Origin: Symbiodinium natans
Lineage: Eukaryota > Sar > Dinophyceae > Suessiales > Symbiodiniaceae
Direction: 5' to 3'
Length of the DNA: 39,746 nucleotides
NCBI GenBank assembly: GCA_905221605.1
Contig: CAJNDS010001040.1
Coordinates: forward strand, 1 to 39,746
Part shown: positions 29,180 through 39,539 of the stretch, one piece after another
Layout of the letters: each line of letters opens with the position of its first letter
How positions within the stretch are numbered: the first letter of the stretch is position 1
Made by a program: the position numbers and the translations under genes
Notes under the pieces: model-generated
The model's input: only the letters and a program-made list of their open reading frames with translations
Database searches by the model: none
What the model was told of the DNA's origin: nothing

Positions 29180-30350
29180 GGTGAGTTCCAGGAATGAGGT
29201 CTGCATAGGCTGATCAGATTTGTGATGAGTTCCTCTCTTTGTAGAGGTGCCCTCCTCCTTGCTTATTGAGTGCAGTTGTTAGTTCATGCCGCTGCAGGCA
29301 TCCACTGCAGCTCAGGGTAGTGCCTAGGGTGTGTGGAGGGTTGCGGGGTGTAGCTTGAGTGCTACAAAAGCAGCAGCGGCAACTTCTAGCAGCAGTTTAG
29401 CTGCAGCTGTGGCAGCAACCGCAACATTCCAAGTTCCGATATGATGCACATATTTACACCTGAGTGGTTTTCCGTGTCCACAGCTGACTCGTCAACCGAA
29501 CACAACCAAACCTCCTGACCAATCGTGTTCGTTCCGCACAGCAGGCCCCTGTGACCAAAGGGTGTTCTGCTCAGAGAACCCGTCTGGCATGTTTAGTCTG
29601 AAGCTGAGGATGTATAAGCTGGGGATGCCGCATAGGGGTATGCGATCGCCTTGAGGATAGCTGTGGCAAAGGCTAATCCTGGCCAGGATGCACATTCGCG
29701 GACCCCGGCTAGTTAGAATCTGCGGTGGTGTCAAGTCATCTGGGATCTACGCAGCTCAGGATTTCGACAGTCTGCGACTTATTTGAACTCAACCGTTCTT
29801 TACGACCACAGCTAGCAGCTAGCAGGACAATTAGCAACCGCATTCTCGGCGTCTGCTCGGCCCAGCACACCATAAATATCCGTAACTACTCTATTCAATG
29901 TCAAACCTGTGGGACTCCAACAAATTCGAGAGAACCATCTGAATCCTAAACTTCTGGTCAGGCCTGCGAAGAACAGTGCAAGAAGAACTTGGAGCAGAGG
30001 TGGCCTAGGCGGGGAGGTAACACGGTTTAACTCCGCTTAGGCAACGTAAGCGCTCACAATCCGGACATGTTCTGTGAGATTATGCGAGGCTTTACCGAGG
30101 CCTTCAGGCTGTTGTATGCTTCTGTAGGGTGTTTGGGGATTTTCGCAAATTTTGCCACGCCTCTGGCTGGTCTGTGCTCAGAGCCCTAGGGTCGAGATAC
30201 ATAGGGCTTCCACTCTTACAACTCCGGCAAGCCAGGCGAGATGTAAATGGGGTTGAGGAGGTTGGGAGTTTTTCTAGCGCAATGAACATGCATTGCCCCC
30301 CCACTCTTGCCCACCACTTTTGACCCAAGGTGCACGCATCCCGAAGCAGA
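29180..30350. other. No supported gene
   Basis: Only short frames, with none of protein-like character on either strand. A GCAGC-rich imperfect stretch sits at 29365-29420. I see no RNA gene. Confidence 0.4.
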
Positions 30351-30631
30351 AGCATCCCCAACCCTAAACACTGAACCCTTTTTTTTGCATCCAGGTCTGC
30401 CGCCGGGCATCACCAAATTTACTGAAGAGGCGAAACTCGTGTCCACCCCTCAAAGAATAGTCCGAATACTCAAGTTCCCTAAACCCCCAAACACCCAAAC
30501 CGAGGCCAAGAAGCATGAGATAGAAGTCCAGCACGAAGGCGAGGGCCAGACTGAAGGCCGTGAGGGCGGCTAAGCCATTCCCGGCCTGCTTAAGACATCT
30601 TAAAACCCTCACACATTCTACTGGTATCAGA

Positions 30632-30713
30632 TAGGGTTTAGGGTTTAGGGTTTAGGGTTTCGGGTTTAGGGTTTAGGGTTTAGGGTTTAGGGTTTAAGGT
30701 TTAGGAGTTTAGG
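30632..30713. repeat. Interstitial telomere-like block (TTTAGGG)
   Basis: About eleven TTTAGGG units with one TTTCGGG and a few one-base changes at the right end. Orientation is opposite to the CCCTAAA block at 7.4 kb. Confidence 0.97.
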
Positions 30714-30827
30714 GCATGGGGGCTTTTTGCCCCTTTTGCTAGTTACTAGTATAGTTGCGATTAAGGTATGTGAACCATACACCCCTTTAGGGTTCATGTG
30801 GTGCTTCATCGACAACCCGCTGCCACA

Positions 30828-30849
30828 TCCACCCCCCCCCCCTCCCCCC
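30828..30849. repeat. Poly-C tract at the end of a minus-strand exon
   Basis: A run of C broken by one T. On the minus strand it follows the signal-anchor exon as a G-run, encoding Gly if read through. Confidence 0.9.
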
Positions 30850-31126
30850 GCACCCTGTTGAGACTCTCATCAGCCACGGAGTTGTAGACCTTGGGGTTGC
30901 GAGAGGCTATGAAGCCGATAGTAACCGTCAGTGGCAGACAGCTCCTAATGTCGTCCAAGAGGCGGTTGGAGCAATCCCCACCGTTGTAAATAAGACCTCG
31001 GTTGGAAGACATCAACCTTGATCTGCGTGGCGGCGAGGGGTGCATATGCTGCCAAGCGGCAAGGCCTGCAACCGTTGCGAGCCAAACACATGTGGAGGAG
31101 GCAAGGAAGATTCTCTTGAAGTACAT
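30850..31126 (-). CDS. Signal-anchor (type II membrane) protein, first exon
   Basis: ATG at 31126 opens MYFKRIFLASSTCVWLATVA, then GLAAWQHMHPSPPRRSRLMS: two Lys/Arg near the start, one hydrophobic helix and a Pro/Arg stem, the usual N-terminus of a Golgi or ER type II enzyme. The luminal part begins SNRGLIYNGGDCSNRLLDDI and continues LPLTVTIGFIASRNPKVYNS. 'Arg-Gly-Ile/Leu-x-x-x-Gly-Gly ... Leu' after a stem recalls the start of some MNN1-type or related glycosyltransferase domains, but that is a weak resemblance. The exon probably ends before the poly-C tract near 30849. Later exons were not found. Confidence 0.48.
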
Positions 31127-31129
31127 GAG

Positions 31130-31800
31130 ATGGATTCCTTCAGGCCGGCCGTCTGCGCAACTGCAACATGATGCATCCTTGGAAGAAAGCGGTCCGCCCC
31201 CCTCACCCCCGCCTGCGTGAGCAGATGTTGCCGAACGGCGGGCAGCAGCTGTTCCACTCTGACGCAGCGTCCGACGCTGTGCGCATTCACGTTTTGGGGC
31301 TGGTTGTGGGTGATTGTTGGGTGGTTGTTGGGTTTGGGTTACTGCTAGGCATGGCCCGCAGGCAATGGCAACTGCAACTCCAGGGATGATCTGCCGATTT
31401 CCAGAGCTGGGGATGCAGACGAGCTAGGACCTACTTCGCGGCTTCCAGGCTATATGCAATGCTTACCATGAACGGATCTGAACTGATATGGCTGAGCCGA
31501 GATGGGACACCGAGCATCGTTCATCGGTACCTATTCTGCTCATTAGAAGGCGGACGCAAACAGCTCGGCATCCTGAAAGGACATATTCCGTCCGATCTGG
31601 CACATGCTTGTCAGCAGAATGCTGCGGTCTATTGGTGCAGAGTTGGAGCAGCGAACTGTACAATGCTGCCCGCACAAATGCTTCATGTGCAGGGGAAAGG
31701 TCCTTCCCGCCCCCCCCCCCCCCCCCGCGACCTTAACTTTTGGGTATAGGATCCTCATAAGGTCCCGGGACGTGTTTTTCCCCCGGTGCCCTACTTCCAG
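31130..31800. other. Ambiguous upstream region
   Basis: A minus frame at 31290-31150 reads VGRCVRVEQLLPAVRQHLLT, then ADRFLPRMHHVAVAQTAG, and may be an exon of a neighbouring gene, since it lies upstream of an ATG that looks like a true start. A poly-C tract is at 31711-31727. Nothing else is supported. Confidence 0.28.
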
Positions 31801-32027
31801 CTATGGTAAACGACAACTCCGGCAAGCTCCACAGGGTTAGCTTGCGTGACAGGTTGGAACCACAAGCGGCTCACAAGCGTGCTCACAGACCATCTGGCAG
31901 CAGCGGCTGGCAACCGTCAGAAGTGAGAGGCCTCGGGGCATGTTTCCTCAATCTTCCTCAGCATCTTTACATTGTACTTTGCATGCTCTCTTCGTTTCTC
32001 GGGCGCGCTTCGTCGTATGCTTACTCT

Positions 32028-32092
32028 TCTTTCTCTCTCTCTCCTTTTCTCCCTCTTCTTCTCTCTCCCTTCCTTCCTTCCTTCCTTTCATC
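32028..32092. repeat. CT-rich microsatellite (TTTCTC, TTCC)
   Basis: About 65 bp of TTTCTCTCTC- and TTCCTTCC-type sequence. Confidence 0.9.
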
Positions 32093-32214
32093 CGGCAAGC
32101 GTCCCCGAAGTGGCCGCGCCCAAAGGGGCACGTGGGTACAGGTCTCGTCGGGGTGAGATACTTGCGTGCGATGCTGCCATCTTTTCATCGGGGTGCATCC
32201 TTCGAGCGCTAACG

Positions 32215-32310
32215 ATTGCCGCCAATGTGGACCAGCAGACTTTGGGCTTCGCGCCACGCAACTTCTGCATCCTCGTCCGACTCGGCGAGTAGGGAGCGGG
32301 GGCCAACAAG
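32215..32310 (-). CDS. Possible short exon between CT tracts
   Basis: The minus frame reads GPRSLLAESDEDAEVAWREA, then QSLLVHIGGN, before a stop. Acidic and helix-like, quite unlike the Arg-Glu runs encoded by the adjacent CT repeat. It could be the last exon of a gene whose other exons lie beyond the long CT tract, but this is a single short stretch. Confidence 0.28.
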
Positions 32311-32390
32311 CCCCACAGGTTGTGGGCAGCTGTGTGGGCCTTGGGACGGGTTGGGGTTGGGTTCATTTGCCGGCCCTTGGCGGTTGGTTG

Positions 32391-32830
32391 GCCTCTCTCT
32401 CTCTCTCTCGCTCGCTCCTCTCCTTCTCTCTTTCTTTCTCGCCTCTTTCTTTTTTTTTCTCTCTCTCTCTCTCTCTCTCTTCCTCTCTCTCTCCCTGTCT
32501 CTCACTCTCTGTCTTTCTCTTTCTTTCTCTGTATTCATCTTTCTTTCCCTTTCTTTCTCTTCTCTCTCTTTCTTTCTCTTTATTTAACGTTATTTATCTT
32601 TATTTCTCGTTGTTTCTCTTTTTTGTATTTCTTTCTCTTTCTTCTCTTTTTCTTTCTACTTATTTCTTGTTCCTTGTTTTCCTTTGTTTTCCTTTGTTGT
32701 TTCTTTCTTGTTCTTTAGTTTCTTTATGTTCCTTTCTTTTGCTATTGCTTTTCCTTTATCTTTCTTTGTGACTCTATTTCTTGTTTTTATCTTTCTTTTC
32801 TTTCGCGCTCTCTCTGCGCTGCGTTCCAAG
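32391..32830. repeat. Long polypyrimidine tract
   Basis: About 440 bp in which the plus strand is nearly all C and T, first CTCTCT-type, then TTTCTTTCT-type, then T-rich with scattered G and A from 32580. All six-frame open frames here (Ser-Leu-Phe on plus, Arg-Glu-Lys on minus) are by-products of the repeat. Confidence 0.97.
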
Positions 32831-33980
32831 GAGCTCCATCTGCTGGTGCTCACGTTCGTGCCGGAGACATGTTTCGCGGAATGCCGGCCTTAAGCTGATG
32901 CCGGATGCTCCGAGCCATGTCTGATTCGGATTCCATGATCTAGATCACAATCACCAACATGTGTTCCAGGAACGTGTGCGATGTCACCCGTTCCAAACTC
33001 ATGACGATCAGCGAGCCTATGCTGTACCGGTTGGAAAGGAGCGAACACAGACCCATGCACACCAGCTTGGCTAGATTTCGATGGAATCTGGAGTCTCGGA
33101 GCCTCTGCAAGCAGCTCGATTCAAAGAGCCCCTCCTGACCCGCGCAACAAAACCCGTGCCCAGCTTTCTTTGTGGACAGCCATGGGCTGGAAGCAGCCAG
33201 GGCACCTCTCTTGAAGCCTCCTCACAAAGGGAAGCGTTCAGCAACAACAACAGGGGGGGAGGTTGGGCAGGCCCTTGCTTGGGTCCTGAAGTATGTGTCC
33301 AAGTGCGGCAGCTTAGCGGGTTCTAGCCCCTGCACATCGCCGTCGCGTGCCCATCGCAACATGCCTGAGCGAGCAGCGAGCCCAACTCCACTCGACGAGA
33401 ACGCGTGCGAACCATGAAACAAGAGTGGGTTTGGAACCCTGAAACGGCAATTTATGAACCCCGCCTCGAAAATCGAGGTACCACGTCAAATCAACTGCAA
33501 ACTTACGCCTTCTTAACTTTTTGACAGCTCTCGCCAGAGTGTGCTGTCTGGGCTAATTTCCGATTCGCACCAAGATCACTTTCGCTCCGTTCTCCGAGCT
33601 TCTCACCTGCGTGCTGAATTTCGGCATTTTGAGCAGTGTTCGTATTGGGATGATAGTGGCTGCTATTCAGGCTCTGTTTGGGCTGGGACGATAGGCTGTC
33701 GAGTACCCGAAATCCGAGAAACAAAGAAACCCCAAAGACTGACAACTTTAGCCCTTACCTGGGCTACCAGGAATACAGGATTAGGGCGCAGTCGTGCAAC
33801 TTTAAGCACTAAACCGTTATAGAGCTTATGGTTTCCGCAGGTGGGGCAATTATTCTCTGGGTTCATCTTGGGATATGTTCATCCTGCCCTTTCTTGTGCC
33901 CAAGAACCCAAAACCCTAAACTCCACGTCCCCTTTTTGTATCGTTACTCAAAGCATTTCCTGAGGGGCTTGGGGTTTCAA
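32831..33980. other. Weak exon candidates only
   Basis: Minus frames at 33422-33280 (FSSSGVGLAARSGMLRWARD, then LEPAKLPHLDTYFRT) and 33660-33510 (AEIQHAGEKLGERSESDLGA, then NRKLAQTAHSGESCQK) look moderately protein-like. Plus frames over the first are also open. No domain, start or splice site is convincing. Confidence 0.3.
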
Positions 33981-33984
33981 AGAC

Positions 33985-34075
33985 TGGCTCTGGGGGGTTT
34001 AGGGTTTAGGGTTAAGGGTTTTGGGTTAAGGCCCTGGGGTCACCTTACCGGATTTAGGGGTTTAGGGGTTGGGAG
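33985..34075. repeat. Degenerate telomere-like block
   Basis: GGTTTAGGGTTTAGGGTTAAGGG and GATTTAGGGGTTTAGGGG words in a short space. More TTTGGG- and AACCCT-type words follow at 34120-34240, just left of the tandem array. Confidence 0.85.
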
Positions 34076-34250
34076 TTGGGGGGCCTTTTGCGAGGAACTC
34101 CCAGCCTATTGACTCCTCAGTCGCAACTCTCAACCCATTATAAAGCCCTAGACATTCAACCCATGACCTGGAAACCTCCACCCTCAACCCTACAAGCCTC
34201 AACCCTAACCCTAGAATGCAGCTGCGGTTTGGGTTTGGGTTTGGAACTCA

Positions 34251-34838
34251 GGAGACCAAGATCCCCCCGTCAATGAGGTTGTATCGGGGTTTCAGCCAGG
34301 TAGGGCTTCGCCAATGCCTGTTCCAGCCTGTTTTAAGCCACGTCCATCTTGGTCTATTGGTCTAAAGCGGAGGCGGAGGTTCGCGAAAAAAAGATGTTCG
34401 GCCAGCTTCGTTCCCGTAAGTCCTTATTCCTACAGTAACCATATCGTTCTTCGAAAGGCCCTAAGCCCTAGATCAACTTTGTCTTTCCTATTCTTCCCTC
34501 TCTGTATACATATACTTTGTCCCACCACTGAATTTGAAGCAAGCCTTCACGAAACAGGACTATAGTGCAAACCGCAGATCCTGAAACAGCTGGTGGCTCA
34601 GGGCCCTGGCATACCTGACATTTAACTCTAAAACGCTGAAGACCTCAACCCGGAAAGTGAAACTTTAAAAAACCAGCTGTTAGAAGCTGCTCACAGAGCG
34701 GGCAGACACGTCTCTGCTGTGGAAAACATAGCTTCATTCTCCATGAACAAAGCTGACAGCAGCGATCGCACCCAATCTACCGGAGCACAGTCGAAAACTT
34801 GAGGCAGCTGCGAAAATAATATGAACTATTCCCGAACC
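34251..34838. repeat. Tandem array, copy 1
   Basis: First full copy of a roughly 550-600 bp unit that starts GGAGACCAAGATCC and holds, in order, a GAGGTTGTATCGGGGTTTCAG word, a CTAAGCCCTAG word, TATACATATACTTTGTCCCA, GAATTTGAAGCAAGCC, and TGTGGAAAACATAGCTTC followed by CATGAACAAAGCTG. Minus-strand frames such as PRYNLIDGRILVS and APVDWVRSLLSALFMEDE are open in some copies but stopped in others, so the array is not coding. Confidence 0.9.
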
Positions 34839-34920
34839 CTAAAAACGTAGAAAACCTAAGGGCTACACAGCTAACCAAGCCCTACACACCAGTAGACCAG
34901 TAGGAGGACGCTACACACCA

Positions 34921-35056
34921 GGTGTTACTTCACACAGAGGGCAAAAACGTCCTTGCTGTGGAAAACATAGCTTAATTCTCCATGAACAAAGCTGTTTGCA
35001 GCGATCGCACCCAGTTTACCGGAGCAATGGTGAAAACCTGAAGCTGCTGGGAAAAA
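34921..35056. repeat. Tandem array, partial copy (3' part only)
   Basis: Repeats only the last fifth of the unit (from the GGGCAAAAACGT word to CTGCTGGGAAAA). In this copy the minus-strand frame that is open in the neighbouring copies is closed by TAA in 'GAATTAAGC', which argues against coding. Confidence 0.88.
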
Positions 35057-35059
35057 CTA

Positions 35060-35608
35060 GGAGACCAAGATCCTCCCGTCAATTAGGTTGTATCGGGGTT
35101 TCAGCCACGTAGGGCGTTGCCAATGCCTGTTCCAGCCTGTCTTAAGCCACGTCCATCTTGGTCTAAAGCGGAGGCGGAGGTTCGCGAAAAAAAGATGTTC
35201 GGCCAGCTTCGTTCCCGTAAGTCCTTATTCCTACAGTAACCATATCGTTCTTCGAAGGCCCTAAGCCCTAGACCAACTTTGTCTTTCCTATTCTTCCCTC
35301 TATGTATACATATACTTTGTCCCACCACTGAATTTGAAGCAAGCCTTCACCAAACAGGACTATAGCGCAGACCGCAGATCCCGAAGCAGCTGGTGGCTCA
35401 GGGCCCTGGCACCTGACATTTAACTCTACTAAACCCGGAAAGCTAAAGCCCACACACCAGCTGTCAGAATCTGCTCACACAGCGGGCAAAAACGTCTCTG
35501 CTGTGGAAAACACAGCTTCATCCTCCATGAACAAAGCTGACAGCAGCGATCGCACCCAATCTACCGGAGCACAGTCGAAAACTTGAAGCTGCTGGGAAAA
35601 TATTTTGA
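35060..35608. repeat. Tandem array, copy 2
   Basis: Full copy, 553 bp from the start of the next one, closest to copy 3. Differs from copy 1 mainly by small deletions, including the loss of an 8-bp duplication in the GGTCTATTGGTCTAAAG word. Confidence 0.9.
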
Positions 35609-35612
35609 ACGA

Positions 35613-36210
35613 GGAGACCAAGATCCTCCCGTCAATGAGGTTGTATCGGGGTTTCAGCAACCTAGGGCTGTTCCAGCCTGTCTTAAGCCACGTCCATCTT
35701 GGTCTCGGAAAGCGGAGGCGGAGGTTCGCGCAAAATGGCTGTTAGGCCAGCTTCGCTCCTTTAAAGTCCTTATTTCTACAGTAACCATGTCGTTCTTCGA
35801 AAGCACTAAGCCCTACACCAACTTTGTCTTTCCTATTATTCGTAAGCCCTAAGCCCTACACCAACTTTGTCTTTCCTATTCTTCCCTCTATGTATACATA
35901 TACCTTGTCCCACCACTGAATTTGAAGCAAGCCTTCACCAAACAGGACTCTCGTGCAGACTGCAGATTCTGAAACAGCTGGTGGCTCAGGGCCCTGGCAT
36001 ACCTGACATTTAAAACTCTACTAAACCCGGAAAGCAAAAGCCCATACACCAGCTGTCAGAAGCTGCTCACACAGCGGGCAAAAACGTCTCTGCTGTGGTT
36101 AACATAGCTGCATCCTCCATGAACAAAGCTGTTTGCAGCAATCGCACCCAATTTACCGGAGCAGAGCTGAAAATTTGAAGCTGCTGGGGAGATAGTTTGA
36201 AGTATTCCCG
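35613..36210. repeat. Tandem array, copy 3
   Basis: Full copy containing an extra local duplication at about 35806-35880, where the CTAAGCCCTACACCAAC to TTTCCTATT part occurs twice. It ends just left of the 3' end of the MULE-type gene. Confidence 0.9.
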
Positions 36211-36339
36211 AAACCCTAGAAAACAAACACAGAAACGGCAGAGCTCCGGAAACAGCTGGTGCGTTTAGGGTCCTGGCAGACCTGACTGTCAAGTGTGAAA
36301 CCCAAGGGACCATGTTCTACCAAGAGCAAGGTCAGACGT

Positions 36340-39044
36340 TCAACCGCGGCGTCGCCGCTGCCTTGCCGGCCCTTCGTCGTCTGAGTGCCGAACATCGCGA
36401 GCTGCTTGCACTACATCTGGCACCACGGGCGGAACGTGGTGATGGAGTTGCCAGTGTTCTTCTAGCGCATAGCTATGCGGGCACTGGCCATCCCATGTCC
36501 ACATCCAGCACGTACAGCGGCAGGAGTCATTGCCTTCAGTGTGCCAGACGCAGCAAAAAGTGCTCCAGAACTCCGAGTACCGATCCCAGTTCACCTTTTT
36601 CGGTGCACTCGGGTGCGCAGACTCGCCGGCATCCTGGAGGATACCCTCCGCCTCTAGTGCAGACAAGAGCCGCGCCTCTTTGCGAGCTTGCAAAAGGCGC
36701 CGCATCCTCTGCAGCGTACCTCTCGGCACAACACGTGGCTTGTTGACCGCAAGGCAAGCCCAGCGCGTGTTGCGACCCTCACCGTCGTCCATCTCGACAA
36801 ACTGCGAGCCTGGCGCTTGTATGCGCCGCAGAAGGTGAGGTATCGGCGGAAAATACTCCAGGTCGCCAAAAGGCCTTCGGTGCCTCGCTCCTGCCGTGAC
36901 TGAGGAATGGAAGAAGTTTGCGGGCTTTCTTTCCAACCGAATAAGAAAAGAATAATCCCAGTATCATCACATTATTATTGAGGGTTTTAATTTTGCCTCC
37001 TTCCCATCTGCAATCCTCGAGGTTCAAGCATCCAATCATCTGGCCGACGGGGTCGCTCGGCAGTCAAACAGTCGGGCGGCGCCATGAGAGACAAGGGCGC
37101 CTGCAGGTCAAACTTATGATTGGTTGGGGGGGAGGACATAGGGGCACAACAGAAGACTGATGACTAGGAATGGCTCGCCTGTGACCCCGCCAGACGATCT
37201 GCTTCGTGGATGTCAGACGTCCAAAGCACGCTCGCCTTGAGCAAGTTCTCAGCCACCATCTTGTGGGTCTTAGCTGGGCCTTGTCCCCTGACATCTGTCT
37301 TGATTTTTGAATTCGCAGCTTCGGCAGCCTGCTGCGTGCAAGGATGACCAGTCTGGGCTTTGGAACCCACGCCCACCCACCAACGAGCACTCCATATCAA
37401 GTCTTCTTGGAGTCCTGAATCCCTGGCGCAGGGGTTGCTGGGGACGACGAAGGGCTGAGAGGGCTGGAGGTTTTAAGTGAGGAGGTTTTAGGTGAGGTTT
37501 GAGCTTCGGGTTTAGGACCAATCCGAGCCTTGGGGGAGGGATCTGAACGAAATACTGCTCCTGCACATACTGCATAAACTTCTCCTCGCCCCAGCAAAAT
37601 TTCATGCGCAAAAAAAGCGTCTTCGCCAGGATGTGGAACATGATGATCGTAGGGCAAAGCGCCAGGTGTGTGATGTTGTTGAGCACAGCCCAGACGGGAT
37701 ACTTGATCAGGTGGGGAGCGACGCCGAGACCCCTGCCGCGACCACGGCCGCGACCTCCACGGCCGCGACCTCCACGTCCACCAGAGCGCCCGGCCCGACG
37801 GGCAGGAGCAACGGCTCGGCCCCGCGCACCCCGAGCCCGCGGAGGCGGGCGGGCTGGCTCCTCGCCATCACGCGTTTCCTGCTTTTTCCCGCGACGGTCG
37901 TTTCCAAGCAAATTCCTTCGCAAATGCTCGAGGTCGTTGACGACCTGCGCTCTCGGCCAGACACGTTCGCAAGCGGTACGACTGCCTGTGAAGTAGTCAC
38001 AATTGACTTGGCAAACAACATTCGCCATACCTCGACGGGCCAGCTCTGTCCTCAGATTGCGTAGGCTTCAAGGCTTCGGGTTTTGAGGGCTAGGGTTAAA
38101 AGGGTTGAGGCTGGCAAGCATGTAAGGCTAATCCCAGCAAGACTCTGCACGGCCTGGAACACTTTGAGGTACCCAGCGGAAGCTTCGACAGCATAGCAAA
38201 CAAACGCCAGCGGCCACGGGGTCCTGCGCCAGGACCCTCCAAGGCATCTGTAAAGGACCAAGGACACGACGCCCCAGCGAAAGGACATCAACTCGAGGGA
38301 ATGCGTAAAGTCAGCTGCGAGGCAGATCTTTGAAGCCCCAAGCTGCTCCAATGCTTCAAAAAAACCCAAGATCAAAATGACGTAGCTGAAGGGCTTCATC
38401 AGCACATCTTTGACGGTGTCGGACCGGCGCTCCGACCAAGTAAGGAACTCCGGCTGGCTCTCCTGGAACAACTTGGTGGCTCCACCCTGCCGTCCGCGGC
38501 GATGTCTCAGGATTGCACGGGTGGCTTCTGCTGCAACGCGATCTTCCCCCAAGAAAACACTGACCGAACTTGCTGTGGCCTTGAGGCCCCTTTCCTGCAA
38601 TGCATCAGCCGCAGCCACCACCTTGCGTCTTTCCTCATTTGTAGGCATGACTTGCACGGGTTTCTTTTTGCCGCGCCTTCGAACAGGTTCTCCTTTGTGC
38701 TCGCCAGAAGTACAGATGCTGAGACGGTACATCTGACCCTGCTCCAACCACGCGCCTTGAAAGCGAAAAGTTTTCCCATTTCCCTCGCGGCAGTTCGTGC
38801 AGCTCATGCAAAATGCTGTGGTAACAAAGGATGCGTCCCCCTGCTCCCGGGGAGTGGAAAAGGCACCGACCAAGATCTCATTCTCGCTGCTCCATGCGCG
38901 TGCCGCTTTTCGCAGCTTGTCCTTTTCGGATCTGGCATCGCTGAGAGCTGCCCTTGTGTAAATTTTGCAATCCAGAGGCACATAAGCACGAGCACGCCTC
39001 CGAGAGGCTTGCGCATCCTGGCCATCGCCATCCGAGCCCTCCAT
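36340..39044 (-). CDS. MULE-type transposase-derived protein with SWIM zinc finger (four exons visible)
   Basis: Mutator-like (MULE) transposases pair a DDE nuclease with a SWIM zinc finger (CxCx(n)CxH). Exon 1, ATG 39044 to about 38150: a charged start, a Cys-rich part (CMSCTNCREGNGKTFRFQG), then LAADFTHSLELMSFRWGVVS and AFVCYAVEASAGYLKVFQAV, the core strands and conserved Glu. Exon 2, about 38044-37555: CDYFTGSRTACERVWPRAQV and NDLEHLRRNL, an RGG-rich insert, and VLNNITHLALCPTIIMFHIL. Exon 3, about 37430-37180: TGHPCTQQAAEAANSKIKTD. Exon 4, about 36904-36340: NWDRYSEFWSTFCCVWHTEG and then CRCTCWMWTWDGQCPH, a CxC...CxH SWIM finger at about 36522-36475. Frames differ between exons, so introns are needed; ends are approximate. 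No terminal inverted repeats or target duplication were found. It may be a live element, a relic or a domesticated gene. Confidence 0.72.
37735..37850. repeat. GC-rich repeat coding Arg-Gly in the MULE-type gene
   Basis: CCACGGCCGCGACCT-type units. On the minus strand, in frame with exon 2, it encodes GGRGGRGRGGRGRGRGRG, an RGG-like tract placed between two conserved blocks of the transposase-like protein. Confidence 0.85.
38073..38108. repeat. Telomere-like words in the first intron of the MULE-type gene
   Basis: TTCGGGTTTTGAGGGCTAGGG followed by TTAAAAGGGTTGAGG. It lies in the stretch where exons 1 and 2 do not join in frame, which supports it being intron. Confidence 0.6.
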
Positions 39045-39099
39045 TACAGACTCAGCCGTTTCTGCTGTAAACAAGCAGCGGGTTTGCCATAAAGACTTC

Positions 39100-39535
39100 T
39101 TTTCAGGGAACCTTGAAGCCTACAACTGTAGAACCCAACAGACCCAACGCTTCGTCTTTTTCCCACTACACTACACAGGCTTCGGGCTTGAAATCCTCAA
39201 ACGCGTAACCCAGACATTTAATCCGAAACCGAAACCGAAACGAAACACCTCTCTTCCCACAACCCGTTGCCTGCTCAATCGTCTTCCTCCGCGGAGCTTT
39301 CCGCCGGCACACGGCTGGAGCTTTCTGCCGGAACACGGCTGTCCTTGCGCACCTGCCGGCGCACAGGGAGGCGTGAGGGTTTGGGGCTTAGGATTGGCTT
39401 TGCCATAAAAGATCTGTTCTGCAAAAGCTAGGTCTATCGGTCTATGGAAACTCGAAACCCTGCTCGCCTCAGTTCCCTCCGCACCGGTTTCTGCCGGCAC
39501 ACGGCCGTCCTTGCAAAGGGGGGGCTGGTTGTGGG
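39100..39535. repeat. Short dispersed repeats upstream of the MULE-type gene
   Basis: CCGAAACCGAAACCGAAACG at about 39222-39242, and three copies of a TCTGCCGGCACACGGC-like word (about 39298, 39325 and 39490). No gene is supported here. Confidence 0.6.
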
Positions 39536-39539
39536 CCGG

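Noticed and set aside
32166-32771. 201-codon plus-strand Ser/Leu/Phe-rich 'membrane protein'
   Set aside because: It is the translation of the polypyrimidine tract.
34251-36210. Minus-strand frames repeated in the tandem array (APVDWVRSLLSALF-type) as a repeated exon
   Set aside because: One copy has an in-frame TAA and others have indels, so the frame is not maintained.
36312-36746. 144-codon plus-strand frame starting MFYQEQG
   Set aside because: It is the antisense shadow of the SWIM-finger exon of the MULE-type gene.
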